NCBI GenBank assembly: GCA_963839285.1
Contig: CAWIUN010000024.1
Coordinates: 62,001 to 126,000 of the forward strand
Length of the DNA: 64,000 nucleotides
Source of the DNA: DASSSQ01 sp963839285
GTDB taxonomy: Bacteria; Actinomycetota; Thermoleophilia; Gaiellales; Gaiellaceae
Reading direction: 5' to 3'
In this document: positions 50,432 through 59,593 of the stretch, in pieces
Position numbering within the stretch: the stretch's first letter is position 1
How the letters are laid out: each line of letters begins with the position of its first letter
Notes under the pieces: generated by a model
Told to the model about the DNA's origin: nothing
Database searches by the model: none
What the model saw: the letters and a program-made list of their open reading frames with translations, nothing else
Translations under genes and position numbers: made by a program

Positions 50432-51415
50432 GTGACTGCGGCCGCCCGCGAGCACGACCCACAGCGGCAGACGCTCGGCGGCCGCCGGGCCGTCTACGCG
50501 ACCGCCGCGCTGCTGCTCCTCGCTCGCGGTGGCGCTCGCCGCCGTGGGCGCCGGCGAGGCCGCCGGGCGGCTCTCCGACTGGCAGGCGCTCGACGCTCGG
50601 CGTCGTCCAGGGCGCGACCGAGCTCCTGCCGATCTCCTCCTCGGGCCACCTGATCCTCGTCCCCTGGCTGGCCGAGTGGCGCTACCTCGAGAACCACCCG
50701 GGCTTCAACCAGACCTTCGACGTCGCGCTCCACCTCGGCACGCTCGTCGCGATCGTCGTCTACTTCTGGCACGACGTCCGTCCGCTACACGGGCGCGTTC
50801 CTCGGCTCGCTGCGGACGCGCCGCGCCGAGAGCCACGACGCGCGGCTCGCCTGGTACATCGCCGCCGCGACCGTGCCGGCCGCGCTCGCGGGCGCACTCG
50901 GCGAGGACTTCATCACCGAGCACCTCGGCCAGCCGTGGCAGATCGCGATCTCCCTCTCCGCGCTCGGCGTGCTCCTCTTCGTCGCCGACCGCGCGCCGCA
51001 GCGGCTCGGCCTCGCCGACCTCCGCTTCGGCACCGCCTTCCTCGTCGGCGTCTCGCAGGTGCTGGCGCTCTTCCCCGGCGTCTCCCGCTCGGGGATCACG
51101 ATCACCGCCGGGCGCTTCGCCGGCATCGACCGCGACGCGGCGGCGCGCTTCTCCTTCCTGCTCGCGATCCCGATCGTCTTCGGCGCCGTCGTCTTCAAGG
51201 GCCTGAAGGTCGCGAGGGACGGGCTGCCGCCGGGCTCGGCCGGACCGTTCGTCGTCGGCACGCTCGCCGCGGCCGCGGTCGGCCTCGTCGCGATCGACCT
51301 GCTGCTCGGCTACGTGCGCAGGCGCGACTACTCGCCGTTCGTCGTCTACCGGCTGCTCGCCGCGCTCGCGATCGCCGCGATCATCCTCGCCGGCGTCCGC
51401 GACGCGACCTTCTAG
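50432..51415 (+). CDS. uppP: Undecaprenyl-diphosphatase UppP/BacA (frame breaks)
   Basis: About 327 residues. An integral membrane phosphatase that recycles undecaprenyl pyrophosphate for cell-wall synthesis. Catalytic motifs: GATELLPISSSGHLILVPW, and ALFPGVSRSGITITAGRFAG. Breaks near 50522, 50596 and 50780 split the N-terminal half into several frames; the C-terminal half is intact. The start (GTG) gives about 55 residues before the first catalytic motif, with an extra hydrophobic stretch (YATAALLLLA), longer than usual. A PHO box lies 25 bases upstream. It overlaps the convergent HD-GYP gene by four bases. Confidence 0.9.
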
Positions 51416-52468
51416 ACGGCCGCGAGCCGCCGGACGGCGCGCAGGCCGGGCTCGCGCCGCTCGAACGCGCGCACGACCCCGGGGTCGAACTGCCGCCCCG
51501 ACTGCGCCCGGATCTCCTCGACCGCCGTCTCCCAGGGGAGCGCCTGCCGGTACGGCCGGTCGCTCGTCATCGCGTCGAGCGCGTCCGCGACGGCGAAGAT
51601 CCGCGCCGGCAGCGGCGTCTCGTCGCCTTCGAGCCCGTCCGGGTAGCCGGCGCCGTCCCAGCGCTCGTGGTGGTGCCGGACGACCTCGAGCCCGTGCCCG
51701 CGCAGGAAGGCGATGCCCTCGAGCATCTGCGCGCCGAGCACGGTGTGCGTCTCCATCAGCCGCCGCTCGTCGGGCGTCAGCGGGCCCGGCTTCCGGAGGA
51801 TGCCGTCCGGGATCCCGATCTTGCCGACGTCGTGGAGCAGGAACCCGTAGGCGAGGCCCGGGTCGTCGGCGAGCGCGGGCTCGACGGCGCGCGCCAGCTC
51901 GAGCGCGTAGCGTCTGCACCCGCTGGGAGTGCTCGCGCGTCGTCGTGTCCTTCGACTCGAGCGCGCTCGCGAGCGCCAGCACCGTCTCGCCGTAGGCGCT
52001 CTGGAGCAGCTGCCGCTGCGCGCGCTCGACCTCGAGCAGCCGGCGCAGGTCGCGGGCGTAGAGGAGCAGCTGCGCGTCGACGGCGTCGGCGTCCGGATCC
52101 TCGCCGAGCGGCACGGGCGAGAGGCCGCCCGCCAGCCGCTCGACGACGGCGAGCAGCTGCAGCGGCGAGAACGGCTTGCTCAGGAAGGCGTCGGCGCCGG
52201 AGCCGTCGCCGCTCGCGTTCGTGCCCGAGAGCAGGATCACCGGCAGCCGCTCGGTGCGCGGGTCGGCCCTGAGCAGGCGGCAGAGCTCGAGCCCGTCCAT
52301 CCCGGGCATCGCGACGTCGAGCACGACCACGTCCGGCAGCCGCCGCCCGACGGCCGCGAGGGCGCTCCGCGCGTCCTCGGCCTCCTCGACCTCGACGTCG
52401 ACGAGCTCGAAGGTCGTCCGGACGAGCGTCCGGATCCCTTCGTCGTCGTCGACGAGCAGCAACCTCAC
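51412..52468 (-). CDS. REC / HD-GYP response regulator (frame break)
   Basis: About 352 residues. Receiver: MRLLLVDDDEGIRTLVRTTF, VVVLDVAMPGMDGLEL (phospho-Asp), ILLSGTN and DAFLSKPFSPLQ. A helical linker leads to an HD-GYP domain whose start is TREHSQRVQ. A frame break near 51915 is followed by LLHDVGKIGIPDGILRKPGP (HD), RHHHERWDGAGYPDGL (HHE...GYP) and DALDAMTSDRPYRQALPW. HD-GYP enzymes hydrolyse cyclic di-GMP. The active-site residues are kept. No cognate kinase is adjacent. Confidence 0.9.
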
Positions 52469-52530
52469 GTCCCAGCGCCTCCCCTGTCGGGCCTACGACC
52501 TTTTGTCGTCAACTGGGCCCGAAGCTTTAG

Positions 52531-53367
52531 CTACGACGCGTACTCGTAGAAGCCTCGTCCCGACTTGCGGCCGAGGCGGCCGGCCTGCACGTACTGCCGC
52601 AGCAGCGGGCACGGGGCGAACTTCGGGTCGCCGAAGCCCTCGTGCAGCACCTCCATGATCGCGACGCAGGTGTCCAGCCCGATCAGGTCGGCGAGCGCGA
52701 GCGGCCCGAGCGGGTGCGCGAAGCCGAGCGTCGCGATCCGGTCGATCGCCTCCGGCTCGGCGACGCCTTCCATCAGCGCGTAGGCCGCCTCGTTCAGGAA
52801 CGGCATCAGGATCCGGTTCGAGACGAAGCCGGGGAAGTCGCGCGCCTCGGCGGGCACCTTGCCGAGCTCCTCGGCGAGCCGGACGATCGCCGCGGCCGTC
52901 TCGTCGGAGGTCTCGAGCCCGCGGATCACCTCGACGAGCTTCAGCACCGGCACCGGGTTGAAGAAGTGCATGCCGACGACCTTGTCCGGCCGGGACGTGG
53001 CGGCGGCGAGCGAGGTGATCGGGATCGAGGAGGTGTTCGACGCGAGGATCGCAGCCTCGGGCAGGATCTCGTCGGCGCGGCGGAAGAGCTCGGTCTTGAC
53101 GGCGGCGTCCTCGACCACGGCCTCGACCAGCAGGTCGGCGGCGACGAGATCGTCGACCGGCGCGATCCGGGCCAGCACCTCGTCGGGGTCGGCTCCCCCC
53201 TTCTCCGCCAGCTTCGTCAGGCTGCGCCCGATCGTCTCGAGCCCGCGCTCGACCGCGCCGGGCGCGGCGTCGTGCAGCGAGACGCGGCGGCCCGAGGCCG
53301 CGACCACCTGCGCGATGCCGCCGCCCATCTGGCCGGCGCCGACGACGAGGACGTGCTCGAGCTCCAC
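52531..53367 (-). CDS. 3-hydroxybutyryl-CoA / 3-hydroxyacyl-CoA dehydrogenase
   Basis: A 278-residue NAD-dependent enzyme. The Rossmann motif VVGAGQMGGGIAQVVAASGR begins at residue 8. The catalytic His is in MHFFNPVPVLKLVEVIRG with upstream LASNTSSIPIT. Substrate domain: RDFPGFVSNRILMPFLNEAA and GFAHPLGPLALADLIGLDTC. It oxidises 3-hydroxyacyl-CoA to 3-ketoacyl-CoA in beta-oxidation or butyryl-CoA metabolism, in line with the mutase, ETF and acyl-CoA dehydrogenase genes. No frame breaks. Confidence 0.94.
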   Translation of the reverse strand: MELEHVLVVGAGQMGGGIAQVVAASGRRVSLHDAAPGAVERGLETIGRSLTKLAEKGGADPDEVLARIAPVDDLVAADLLVEAVVEDAAVKTELFRRADEILPEAAILASNTSSIPITSLAAATSRPDKVVGMHFFNPVPVLKLVEVIRGLETSDETAAAIVRLAEELGKVPAEARDFPGFVSNRILMPFLNEAAYALMEGVAEPEAIDRIATLGFAHPLGPLALADLIGLDTCVAIMEVLHEGFGDPKFAPCPLLRQYVQAGRLGRKSGRGFYEYAS

Positions 53368-53376
53368 GCGACGACC

Positions 53377-53880
53377 CTACCTGGGGCTCGGCCGCTCCAG
53401 GCGGAGGACCGCCCAGGCGACGACGGCCCCGGCGCAGGCGCCGATCGCGAGCCCGGCCGGCCGCGAGTCCGAGCCGACGCCGGCCGCGCGGAGGCCGCCC
53501 CAGGCGACCAGGTAGCCCCAGCCGGCGAACGCGGCGCCGTAGACGAGCGCGACCCCGAGCGCATGGTCGAGCCGCCCGGGCTCGGGCACGAGCGGCCCCC
53601 GGGCGAAGAGCTCCCGCTCGAGCGCGCGCACCCGGGTCGCGAGCCCGCGCGCGACCTCGCCGTTCCGCAGCTCGTAGACGAGCACGCCGACCGTCGCCGT
53701 CAGCCCGAGCAGCCCGAGCGCGAGCAGCTCCACCGCCGGCGCGCCCGCGGAGGTGAGCCCGACCACGGTGCCGGCGAGCGTCGGCACGAGCGCGAGCAGC
53801 CGGAAGCGCGTCTCGACGAGGCCGCGCAGGACCTGGGTCGCCTCGTCGTGCTCGAGCCGCAGCGCGTCCGTGTCGCTCAT
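53377..53880 (-). CDS. Small integral membrane protein, unknown
   Basis: A 167-residue protein starting MSDTDALRLEHDEATQVLRG. It has hydrophobic segments near residues 29-46 (LALVPTLAGTVVGLTSA), 52-70 (LLALGLLGLTATVGVLVYEL), 108-130 and 143-160, so probably four TM helices with a short cytoplasmic helix (GLATRVRALERELFARG) between pairs. No family is recognised. It lies ten bases upstream of the hydroxyacyl-CoA dehydrogenase and may share its transcript. Confidence 0.6.
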   Translation of the reverse strand: MSDTDALRLEHDEATQVLRGLVETRFRLLALVPTLAGTVVGLTSAGAPAVELLALGLLGLTATVGVLVYELRNGEVARGLATRVRALERELFARGPLVPEPGRLDHALGVALVYGAAFAGWGYLVAWGGLRAAGVGSDSRPAGLAIGACAGAVVAWAVLRLERPSPR

Positions 53881-54042
53881 CCGCGCCTCCTCGCAGCGAT
53901 CTTCCGTGGCCCGCCGCCGCGCGTCAACCGCCGGACGCGGTCGATCCCGGGCCGTGTCCGGTGCGCCGGTCGCCGCGGCGCCGAGGCTGGAGCCGATCGT
54001 CTAGGCTCGACGGCGACGGCGAAACCGGACGAAGGAGGGCCG

Positions 54043-55107
54043 ATGGAGGCCACCGACGCGATCACCTTCGAGGAGCTCGGGCTCGCCGCGCGCAACCACG
54101 GCCTGCCGCTGGAGGCGCTGCGCCATCCGCTCACCCCGCTCGGGCTCCACTACCTGCTGATCCACTTCGACATCCCCGCCGTCGACGCGGCCGCCTGGCG
54201 GCTCGAGCTCGGCGGCCTCGTCGAGCGGCCGCTGACGCTGTCGCTCGAGGAGCTGCGCCGACGGCCCGAGCGGACGCTCGCGGTGACGCTCGAGTGCGCC
54301 GGCAACGGGCGGGCGCTGCTCTCGCCGCGCGCGCCGAGCCAGCCGTGGCTGACCGAGGCGGTCGGCACCGCGGAGTGGACGGGCACGCCGCTCGCGCCGC
54401 TGCTCGAGGAGGCCGGCCTCGACGCGGGCGCCGCCGAGGTCGTCTTCACCGGCCTCGACCGCGGCGCCCAGGGCGGCGTCGTCCACGACTACGCGCGCAG
54501 CCTGCCGCTCGCCGAGGCGCTCCGCGAGGAGGTGCTGCTCGCCTGGGCGGTCGACGGCCGGCCGCTGCCGCCCCAGCACGGCTTCCCGCTCCGCGTCGTC
54601 GTCCCGGGCTGGTACGGGATGACGCACGTCAAGTGGCTGCGCTCGATCGAGGTGGTCGCGGAGCCGTTCCGCGGCTGGCAGCAGGACGTCGCCTACCGGC
54701 TGCGCCGCAGCGAGGACGAGCAGGGCGAGCCGGTGACGCGGATCCTGCCGCGGGCGCTCGTGATCCCGCCCGGGATCCCGGACTTCTTCACGCGCACGCG
54801 GCTGCTCGAGCCCGGGCCCTGCCTGCTCGAGGGGCGCGCCTGGTCCGGCCACGCGCCGGTCGAGCGGGTCGAGGTCAGCGTCGACGACGGCCCCTGGCGG
54901 GAGGCGACGCTCGGCGAGCCGGTCTCCGACTGGGCCTGGCGCGGCTGGAGCCTCGTCTGGGAGGCGGAGCCGGGCGAGCACGAGCTCCGCTGCCGCGCGG
55001 CCGACGCCGCCGGGAACACCCAGCCGGACGAGCCGCCCTGGAACCTCGACGGCTTCTGCAACAACGCGCCGCAGCGCGTCGCGGTGGTGGTCGGGCAGCT
55101 CGACTGA
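54043..55107 (+). CDS. Molybdopterin-dependent oxidoreductase, sulfite-oxidase-like
   Basis: A 354-residue protein. The molybdenum-coordinating Cys lies in LAVTLECAGNGRALLSP (about residue 85). Further conserved parts are the VPGWYGMTHVKWLRSIEVV segment and a C-terminal Ig-like Mo-co dimerisation domain (GRAWSGHAPVERVEVSVDDG, WSLVWEAEPGEHELRCRAAD). There is no signal peptide or heme domain, so it is probably a cytoplasmic Mo-cofactor enzyme; sulfite is the family substrate but not proven here. A good ribosome-binding site (GAAGGAGG) precedes the ATG. Confidence 0.9.
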   Translation: MEATDAITFEELGLAARNHGLPLEALRHPLTPLGLHYLLIHFDIPAVDAAAWRLELGGLVERPLTLSLEELRRRPERTLAVTLECAGNGRALLSPRAPSQPWLTEAVGTAEWTGTPLAPLLEEAGLDAGAAEVVFTGLDRGAQGGVVHDYARSLPLAEALREEVLLAWAVDGRPLPPQHGFPLRVVVPGWYGMTHVKWLRSIEVVAEPFRGWQQDVAYRLRRSEDEQGEPVTRILPRALVIPPGIPDFFTRTRLLEPGPCLLEGRAWSGHAPVERVEVSVDDGPWREATLGEPVSDWAWRGWSLVWEAEPGEHELRCRAADAAGNTQPDEPPWNLDGFCNNAPQRVAVVVGQLD

Positions 55108-55114
55108 GCCGCGG

Positions 55115-55131
55115 CGCTCGGTCGCCGAGCG
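55115..55131. terminator. Hairpin after the molybdopterin oxidoreductase gene
   Basis: A perfect 7-bp stem (CGCTCGG / CCGAGCG) with a 3-base loop lies eight bases after the stop codon at 55107, before the convergent remnant. There is no T-run; it is a plausible factor-independent or bidirectional stop. Confidence 0.4.
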
Positions 55132-55136
55132 GGCCC

Positions 55137-55245
55137 TCAGGCGAGCAGCTCGCCGTCGAGCAGCCGCCGCAGCGGCGGGAAGAGCGGCTCCGGGAGCGCG
55201 TCGGCCGGGAACCAGCGACGGCTCTCGCTCGCCGACGTCGGCCCG
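55137..55245 (-). pseudogene. C-terminal fragment resembling a Nudix hydrolase
   Basis: On the minus strand a short frame ends SRRWFPADALPEPLFPPLRR, LLDGELLA, stop (TGA at 55137-55139). This matches the usual C-terminus of small Nudix hydrolases. No Nudix box is found upstream; the sequence runs into the broken cupin instead. Either several indels destroyed the frame or only a remnant remains. Confidence 0.4.
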
Positions 55246-55301
55246 CGCGGCGGCGCGCGCCTCGCCAGGCGCGCGTAGCGCGGCCTCGCACGCAGACGCC
55301 G

Positions 55302-55625
55302 TCACGCGAGTGCCGGCTCTCGGCGCGCAGGCGTCGTTCGGACGCTCGACGAAGACCGGGCGTGGGCGTCTCGCCCGATTTCTGCCGCTGTGGGTCTGCG
55401 CAGTCGAGCCAGCGCACCTCGCCCGGGCGAGCTCGACGCCCGGCTCTCGCCCAGGCGCCGACGAGGCCGGCGCCCGAGCGCAGAGAGCGTGACCATGACG
55501 CTGTCGGGATGCTCGTGCGGGCTCGTGCGCTGCCCCGGCCCGTCCCGGTACTCGAGCACGCGGACGCGCTCGTTCTCGAAAGACGACCGAGTACTTGTCC
55601 GCGTCGTCACCGTGGGCTCGGGCAT
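55302..55625 (-). pseudogene. Cupin-type protein, frame disrupted
   Basis: It starts MPEPTVTTRTSTRSSFENER, with RVLEYRDGPGQRTSPHEHPD, where the HEH motif is a cupin metal site and DSVMVTLSAL follows. After about 50 residues the sense frame is lost; pieces such as VRWLDCADPQRQKSGETPT appear in another frame. The family normally continues with a GEVRWL...H-S-G-E-N block. The disruption could be sequencing error or genuine decay; the following 150 bases also lack an intact gene. Confidence 0.5.
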
Positions 55626-55662
55626 GGCTTGCCTCCTCGTGTCGTAGGGTCGGCCGCGGATC

Positions 55663-56202
55663 CTAGATCGCCTTCCAGAAGACGGTCGTGTCGCAGAAGC
55701 GGCCGTCCGGGTAGAGCGCGTAGTTCGGGATCACGCCGACCCGCGTCCAGCCGAGCCGCGCGTAGAGCCGTTCCGCGGGGTCGCCCGTGACCGTGTCGAG
55801 CACGAGCAGGCTCTTGCCCTCCGCGCGGGCCTCCGCCTCCGCGTGCTCCATCAGGAGCGCGGCGAGCCCGCGCCGGCGGGCCCGGCGGTGGACGAGCAGC
55901 TTCGCGATCTCGCCGCGGTGGGGCTGGTTCGGCGGCGAGGCGAGGATCACCTGGACGGTGCCGACGACCTCGCCGTCGTCGAGCGCCGCGAGCAGCAGCC
56001 GGCGGCCCTGCTCGACCTCGGCGGCCATGCCCTCGAAGGCCTCCCGCGCCTGCGCGTGCGAGAACGGCGCCATGTAGCTGACCGAGGCGCCGCCCGAGAC
56101 GCAGTCCTCGAGCACGGCGGCGAGCCCGTCGAGCCGCGCGTTCAGGGCGGCGCCGGCGAGACGGCGGACCTCGATGCCGGCGCTGTCGGGCACGGCCGAC
56201 AT
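55663..56202 (-). CDS. GNAT-family N-acetyltransferase
   Basis: A 179-residue protein starting MSAVPDSAGIEVRRLAGAAL. The acetyl-CoA binding motif is AKLLVHRRARRRGLAALLME (Q/R-x-x-G-x-A type). A later block, LLVLDTVTGDPAERLYARLG and WTRVGVIPNYALYPDGR, is typical of small-molecule GNATs. It is the last gene of an operon with the RibD-like reductase (7-base gap) and the MFS exporter. The substrate is unknown; resistance-type acetylation is possible by context. Confidence 0.88.
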   Translation of the reverse strand: MSAVPDSAGIEVRRLAGAALNARLDGLAAVLEDCVSGGASVSYMAPFSHAQAREAFEGMAAEVEQGRRLLLAALDDGEVVGTVQVILASPPNQPHRGEIAKLLVHRRARRRGLAALLMEHAEAEARAEGKSLLVLDTVTGDPAERLYARLGWTRVGVIPNYALYPDGRFCDTTVFWKAI

Positions 56203-56209
56203 TCTCGCC

Positions 56210-56848
56210 TTAGCGCACGACGCGGTAGCGAAGGTGCGTGGCCTCGGGGGCCGCGACGGTCTCGAGCAGCTCGAGCCGCCCCGGCTCGACGCCCGCGAAG
56301 AGCGGCGTCCCGGCGCCGAGCAGCACCGGCGCGACGTGCACCTGCAGCTCGTCGAGCAGCCCGAGGCCGAGGCAGCCGCGGACGACGCTCGCCCCGCCCG
56401 CGACCGACACGTCCCGCCCGCCGGCCGCCGCACGGGCGCGCTCGACGGCCGCCTCGACGCCCTCCGTCACGAACGTGAAGGTCGTGCCCTGCAGCTCGAG
56501 CGGCTCGCGCGCGTGGTGGGTGACGACGAAGACCGGCGCGTGGAAGGGCGGCTCGTCGCCCCACCAGCCGTTCGCGTTCGGGTCGTCGTCCCAGCCGCCG
56601 CTGCCGCCGCTGAACATGCGCCTGCCCATCACGACCGCGCCGGTCGCGGCGAGCGTCCGCTCGACGAGCTCCGACTCCGGGCCGGTCTCGCCGCCCTCGA
56701 GCCCGTGCGGCCGCCGCCAGGCCTCGAGCCGGAACGCCCACTCGTGCAGCTGCATCCCTCCCACCCCGAGCGGATCCTCGAGCGAGGGGTCCGGCCCGGC
56801 GACGAAGCCGTCGAGGGAGATGGAGATATCGGCGAACACGCGCGTCAT
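56210..56848 (-). CDS. RibD C-terminal / dihydrofolate-reductase-like protein
   Basis: A 212-residue protein starting MTRVFADISISLDGFVAGPD. It has GAVVMGRRMFSGGSGGWDDD, PVFVVTHHAREPLELQGTTF, and VAGGASVVRGCLGLGLLDEL followed by LQVHVAPVLLGAGTPLF. This is the RibD-C/DHFR-like fold that binds NADPH; the stand-alone proteins have mostly unknown substrates. The start codon overlaps the MFS gene stop by four bases. Confidence 0.9.
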   Translation of the reverse strand: MTRVFADISISLDGFVAGPDPSLEDPLGVGGMQLHEWAFRLEAWRRPHGLEGGETGPESELVERTLAATGAVVMGRRMFSGGSGGWDDDPNANGWWGDEPPFHAPVFVVTHHAREPLELQGTTFTFVTEGVEAAVERARAAAGGRDVSVAGGASVVRGCLGLGLLDELQVHVAPVLLGAGTPLFAGVEPGRLELLETVAAPEATHLRYRVVR

Positions 56849-58080
56849 CGCGCCTCCTTTCCGTGTCGACGGAGCTGGAGACGCCCGCGGCCGCCGCAAC
56901 TCATCGGCCGGCGGCTCCGGCCGCGGCCCGGACGGGCGTCGCGGCCCGCACGCCGTGCGGCGAGCAGCGCCGCGCAGGCGGCGAACGCGGCAGCCGTCGC
57001 GAAGGCGCCGCGCGCGCCCGCGAGCTCGACGAGCAGCCCGCCCGCGAAGACCGCGACCGAGAAGGCGAGGTGCGCGGCGCCGTCCCAGGCCGCGAAGACG
57101 CGGCTGCGGACGCCGTCGGCCGCGCGCGCCTGGATCAGCGTCACCGCCGCCACGTCGCCGAGGCCCCGCCCCGCGCCGGCGAGCGCCATGCCGGCGAGCG
57201 CGACCGCGAGCAGCGGCGCGGCGCCGGCCAGCGCGAGGCCGACGGCGCCCGCGACGAAGGAGCCGGCGAGCACCCTGGCGGGCCCCGCCCGGAGCACCCG
57301 GCCGGCGAGCGCGGCGCCGAGCAGGCCGCCGCCGCCGAGGAGCGCGGTCATCGCCCCGTAGCCGGTCGTGCCCCCGTCCAGGTCGAGCGAGAGCGGGTAC
57401 GAGGCGACGTCGACGATCCCGATCCCGACGAGCGAGACGACGCCGGCGAGCACGACGAGGCGGAGCGCCCGCTCGCGGCCGATCACGTGGAAGCCCGCGA
57501 GCAGGCCGGGGTGCTCCTCGGTCGAGCCGCGGCCGAACGGGCGCCTGATCGACGCGACCACGAGCGCGGAGACGAGAAACGTGGCCGCGTCGACGGCGAA
57601 GACGGTCGCGGCCGTGGCGCCGAGCGCGAGCACGGCGCCGCCGAGCAGCGGCCCGAGCAGGTAGCCGGCCGAGCTCGTCGCGGCGACGAGCGCGTTCGCG
57701 CGCGGCACGTCCCGCTCCGGCACCAGGTTCGGCAGCGCCGAGGCGGAGGCGGGCTCGAACGGCGCCTGGGCGAGCGACGAGGCGCCGAGCAGGACGACGA
57801 GCGCGACCGCGTGGCGTGCCGTCGCGGCCATCGCGAGCGAGACGGCCGCGGCGGCGAGGTCGGCGGCGACCAGGACCGTGCGGCGGTCGAAGCGGTCGCC
57901 GACCCAGCCGGCGAGCGGCGCCGCCGCGACCGACGAGGCGACGCTCGCGAAGATCGCGGCGGAGACCCAGAGGGCCGACCCGGTCTCGCCGTAGACCGCC
58001 GCCACGAGCGCGATGTAGGCGGCCGACCCGCCGCTCAGCGAGACGAGCCGGCCGAAGGCGAGGCGGCGGGCGATCTGCAC
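56845..58080 (-). CDS. MFS transporter, drug-exporter-like
   Basis: A 411-residue protein with about 12 TM helices. The MFS loop 2-3 motif is AGWVGDRFDRRTVLVAADLA. Other blocks are FEPASASALPNLVPERDVPR and NALVAATSSAGYLLGPLLGG, typical of the DHA/MefA-type exporters. The C-terminal 40 residues are Arg-rich and unusual. First gene of a three-gene overlapping operon with the RibD-like and GNAT genes. The substrate is unknown. Confidence 0.88.
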   Translation of the reverse strand: MQIARRLAFGRLVSLSGGSAAYIALVAAVYGETGSALWVSAAIFASVASSVAAAPLAGWVGDRFDRRTVLVAADLAAAAVSLAMAATARHAVALVVLLGASSLAQAPFEPASASALPNLVPERDVPRANALVAATSSAGYLLGPLLGGAVLALGATAATVFAVDAATFLVSALVVASIRRPFGRGSTEEHPGLLAGFHVIGRERALRLVVLAGVVSLVGIGIVDVASYPLSLDLDGGTTGYGAMTALLGGGGLLGAALAGRVLRAGPARVLAGSFVAGAVGLALAGAAPLLAVALAGMALAGAGRGLGDVAAVTLIQARAADGVRSRVFAAWDGAAHLAFSVAVFAGGLLVELAGARGAFATAAAFAACAALLAARRAGRDARPGRGRSRRPMSCGGRGRLQLRRHGKEAR

Positions 58081-58143
58081 GGCTCATGCTCGCAGGTCGC
58101 GGGCGCGTTGTCCCGGATGCGGGGCCTGCCGTAGATTGGCGCG

Positions 58144-58915
58144 GTGTTCGACGTCGCCGCCGAGTCCTACGACCGCTTCATGGGCCGCTACTCGACGCCG
58201 CTCGCGCCGCGGTTCGCCGACTTCGCGGGCGTGTCGGCCGGCCGGCGCGTGCTCGACGTCGGCTGCGGCCCGGGTGCGCTGATCGCGGAGCTCGTGCGGC
58301 GCGTCGGCGCGGGCGCCGTCGCCGCGGTCGACCCGTCGGAGCCGTTCGTCGCCGCAGCGCGCCGCCGCCACGCCGGCGTCGACGTCAGGCTCGGCTCCGC
58401 GGAGGCGCTGCCGTTCCCGGACGACGGCTTCGACGCCGTGCTCGGGCAGCTCGTCGTCCACTTCCTGCGCGACCCGGTCGCCGGGCTGCGGGAGCTCGCG
58501 CGCGTGACCCGCCCGGGCGGCGTCGTCGCCGCCTGCGTCTGGGACCACGCCGGCGGCGAGGGGCCGCTGGGCACGTTCTGGGCCGCCGCCCGCGCGCTCG
58601 ACGCCGGGATCGAGGACGAGTCGCGCCTGCCCGGCGCCCGCGCCGGCCACCTGACCGAGCTCCTCGGCGAGGCGGGGCTGGAGGAGGTCGAGGAGACCGC
58701 GCTCTCGGTCGCCGTCGAGCACGAGAGCTTCGAGGAGTGGTGGGAGCCGTTCACCCACGGCGTCGGCCCGGCCGGCTCCTACCTCGTCTCGCTGGCGCCC
58801 GAGGACGCGGCCCGCCTGCGCGAACGCTGCCTCGCCGCGCACGGCCCCGGGCCGATCGCTCGTCGCCGCCCGGGCCTGGGCGGCCCGCGGCCGCGTGCCC
58901 GAAGCCGCCGGATGA
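58144..58915 (+). CDS. SAM-dependent methyltransferase (frame break)
   Basis: About 257 residues. Starts (GTG) MFDVAAESYDRFMGRYSTPL. SAM motif I is RVLDVGCGPGALIAELV; motif II is AEALPFPDDGFDAVLGQLVV; then REL ARVTRPGGVVAACVWD. This is the UbiE/class I type. A one-base break near 58858 must be corrected to reach ARAWAARGRVPEAAG and the TGA at 58913-58915. It is divergent from the MFS operon. The substrate is unknown. Confidence 0.87.
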
Positions 58916-59027
58916 AGGCGCCGGCAGCCGCCCGCCGATCGGCCGGCGCCGCGCGCTCGGACACAGCGCTCCGACGAGTAGCGTCCGCCGGCCGGTCGTA
59001 CCGTCGGGACCAACGAGGAAGGACGTC

Positions 59028-59253
59028 ATGGGCGATCGAGCCGGCGACGGTCGCCGGCCGCGCGGCGGGCTCGCGCTTCCAGCTGACGGTCGCGGTCGAC
59101 GACGCCGATGCGGTCTGCGCCCGGCTGGCGGAACGCGGAGTCGCCCTGCTGAACGGGCCGCAGGACCGCCCCTGGGCCTCCGGACGGCCGCCTTCGCCGA
59201 CCCGGCCGGACACGTCTGGGAGGTCGCGTCGAAGCTCCCGAGCCCGCCGCTAG
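59028..59253 (+). pseudogene. VOC/glyoxalase-superfamily fragment
   Basis: Only the C-terminal half of a vicinal-oxygen-chelate domain is visible: SRFQLTVAVDDADAVCARLA, ERGVALLNGPQDRPW, then in another frame GLRTAAFADPAGHVWEVASK. The N-terminal half is absent between the methyltransferase stop and this point, and the frame changes at least twice. It is probably a remnant or badly sequenced short gene. The rest of 58916-59334 holds nothing else I can identify. Confidence 0.45.
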
Positions 59254-59334
59254 CGACTCCGGCGGAGATCGGGGTTCGCGCCGATGCCGTCCCTGCCGGC
59301 CGCTGCGAGCGTGCCGCCGGAAGGAGGTGTCGAG

Positions 59335-59593
59335 ATGACGACAGTCCCGCAGACCGCGGCGACCGAGCGGCGCCGGCTCGCCGGTCTCGTCGTGCCGGAG
59401 ATGTGGGCCTCGCTCGCGATCGTCGCGATCTGGCTCGCGGTGCTCTTCACGGCCGTCTTCGGCCCGGACATCGAGTCGCAGACGGTGACGTCGAGCACGC
59501 GCGTGCCCTCGGCGGTGGTCGTGGCGCTCTTCGGCTCGCTGGCGACCTGGGCCGTCGCCCGGCACGGGTTCCGCCGCCGCGGCGACGGACTAG
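59335..59593 (+). CDS. Small two-TM membrane protein (frame uncertain at 3' end)
   Basis: About 85 residues starting MTTVPQTAATERRRLAGLVV after a strong ribosome-binding site (GGAAGGAGG). TM segments are WASLAIVAIWLAVLFTAVFG and VVVALFGSLATWAVARHGF, with a short polar loop (DIESQTVTSSTR). The natural stop is probably TAG 59591-59593, one base out of frame; otherwise the frame runs on as antisense to the methyltransferase. No family is recognised. Confidence 0.55.
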
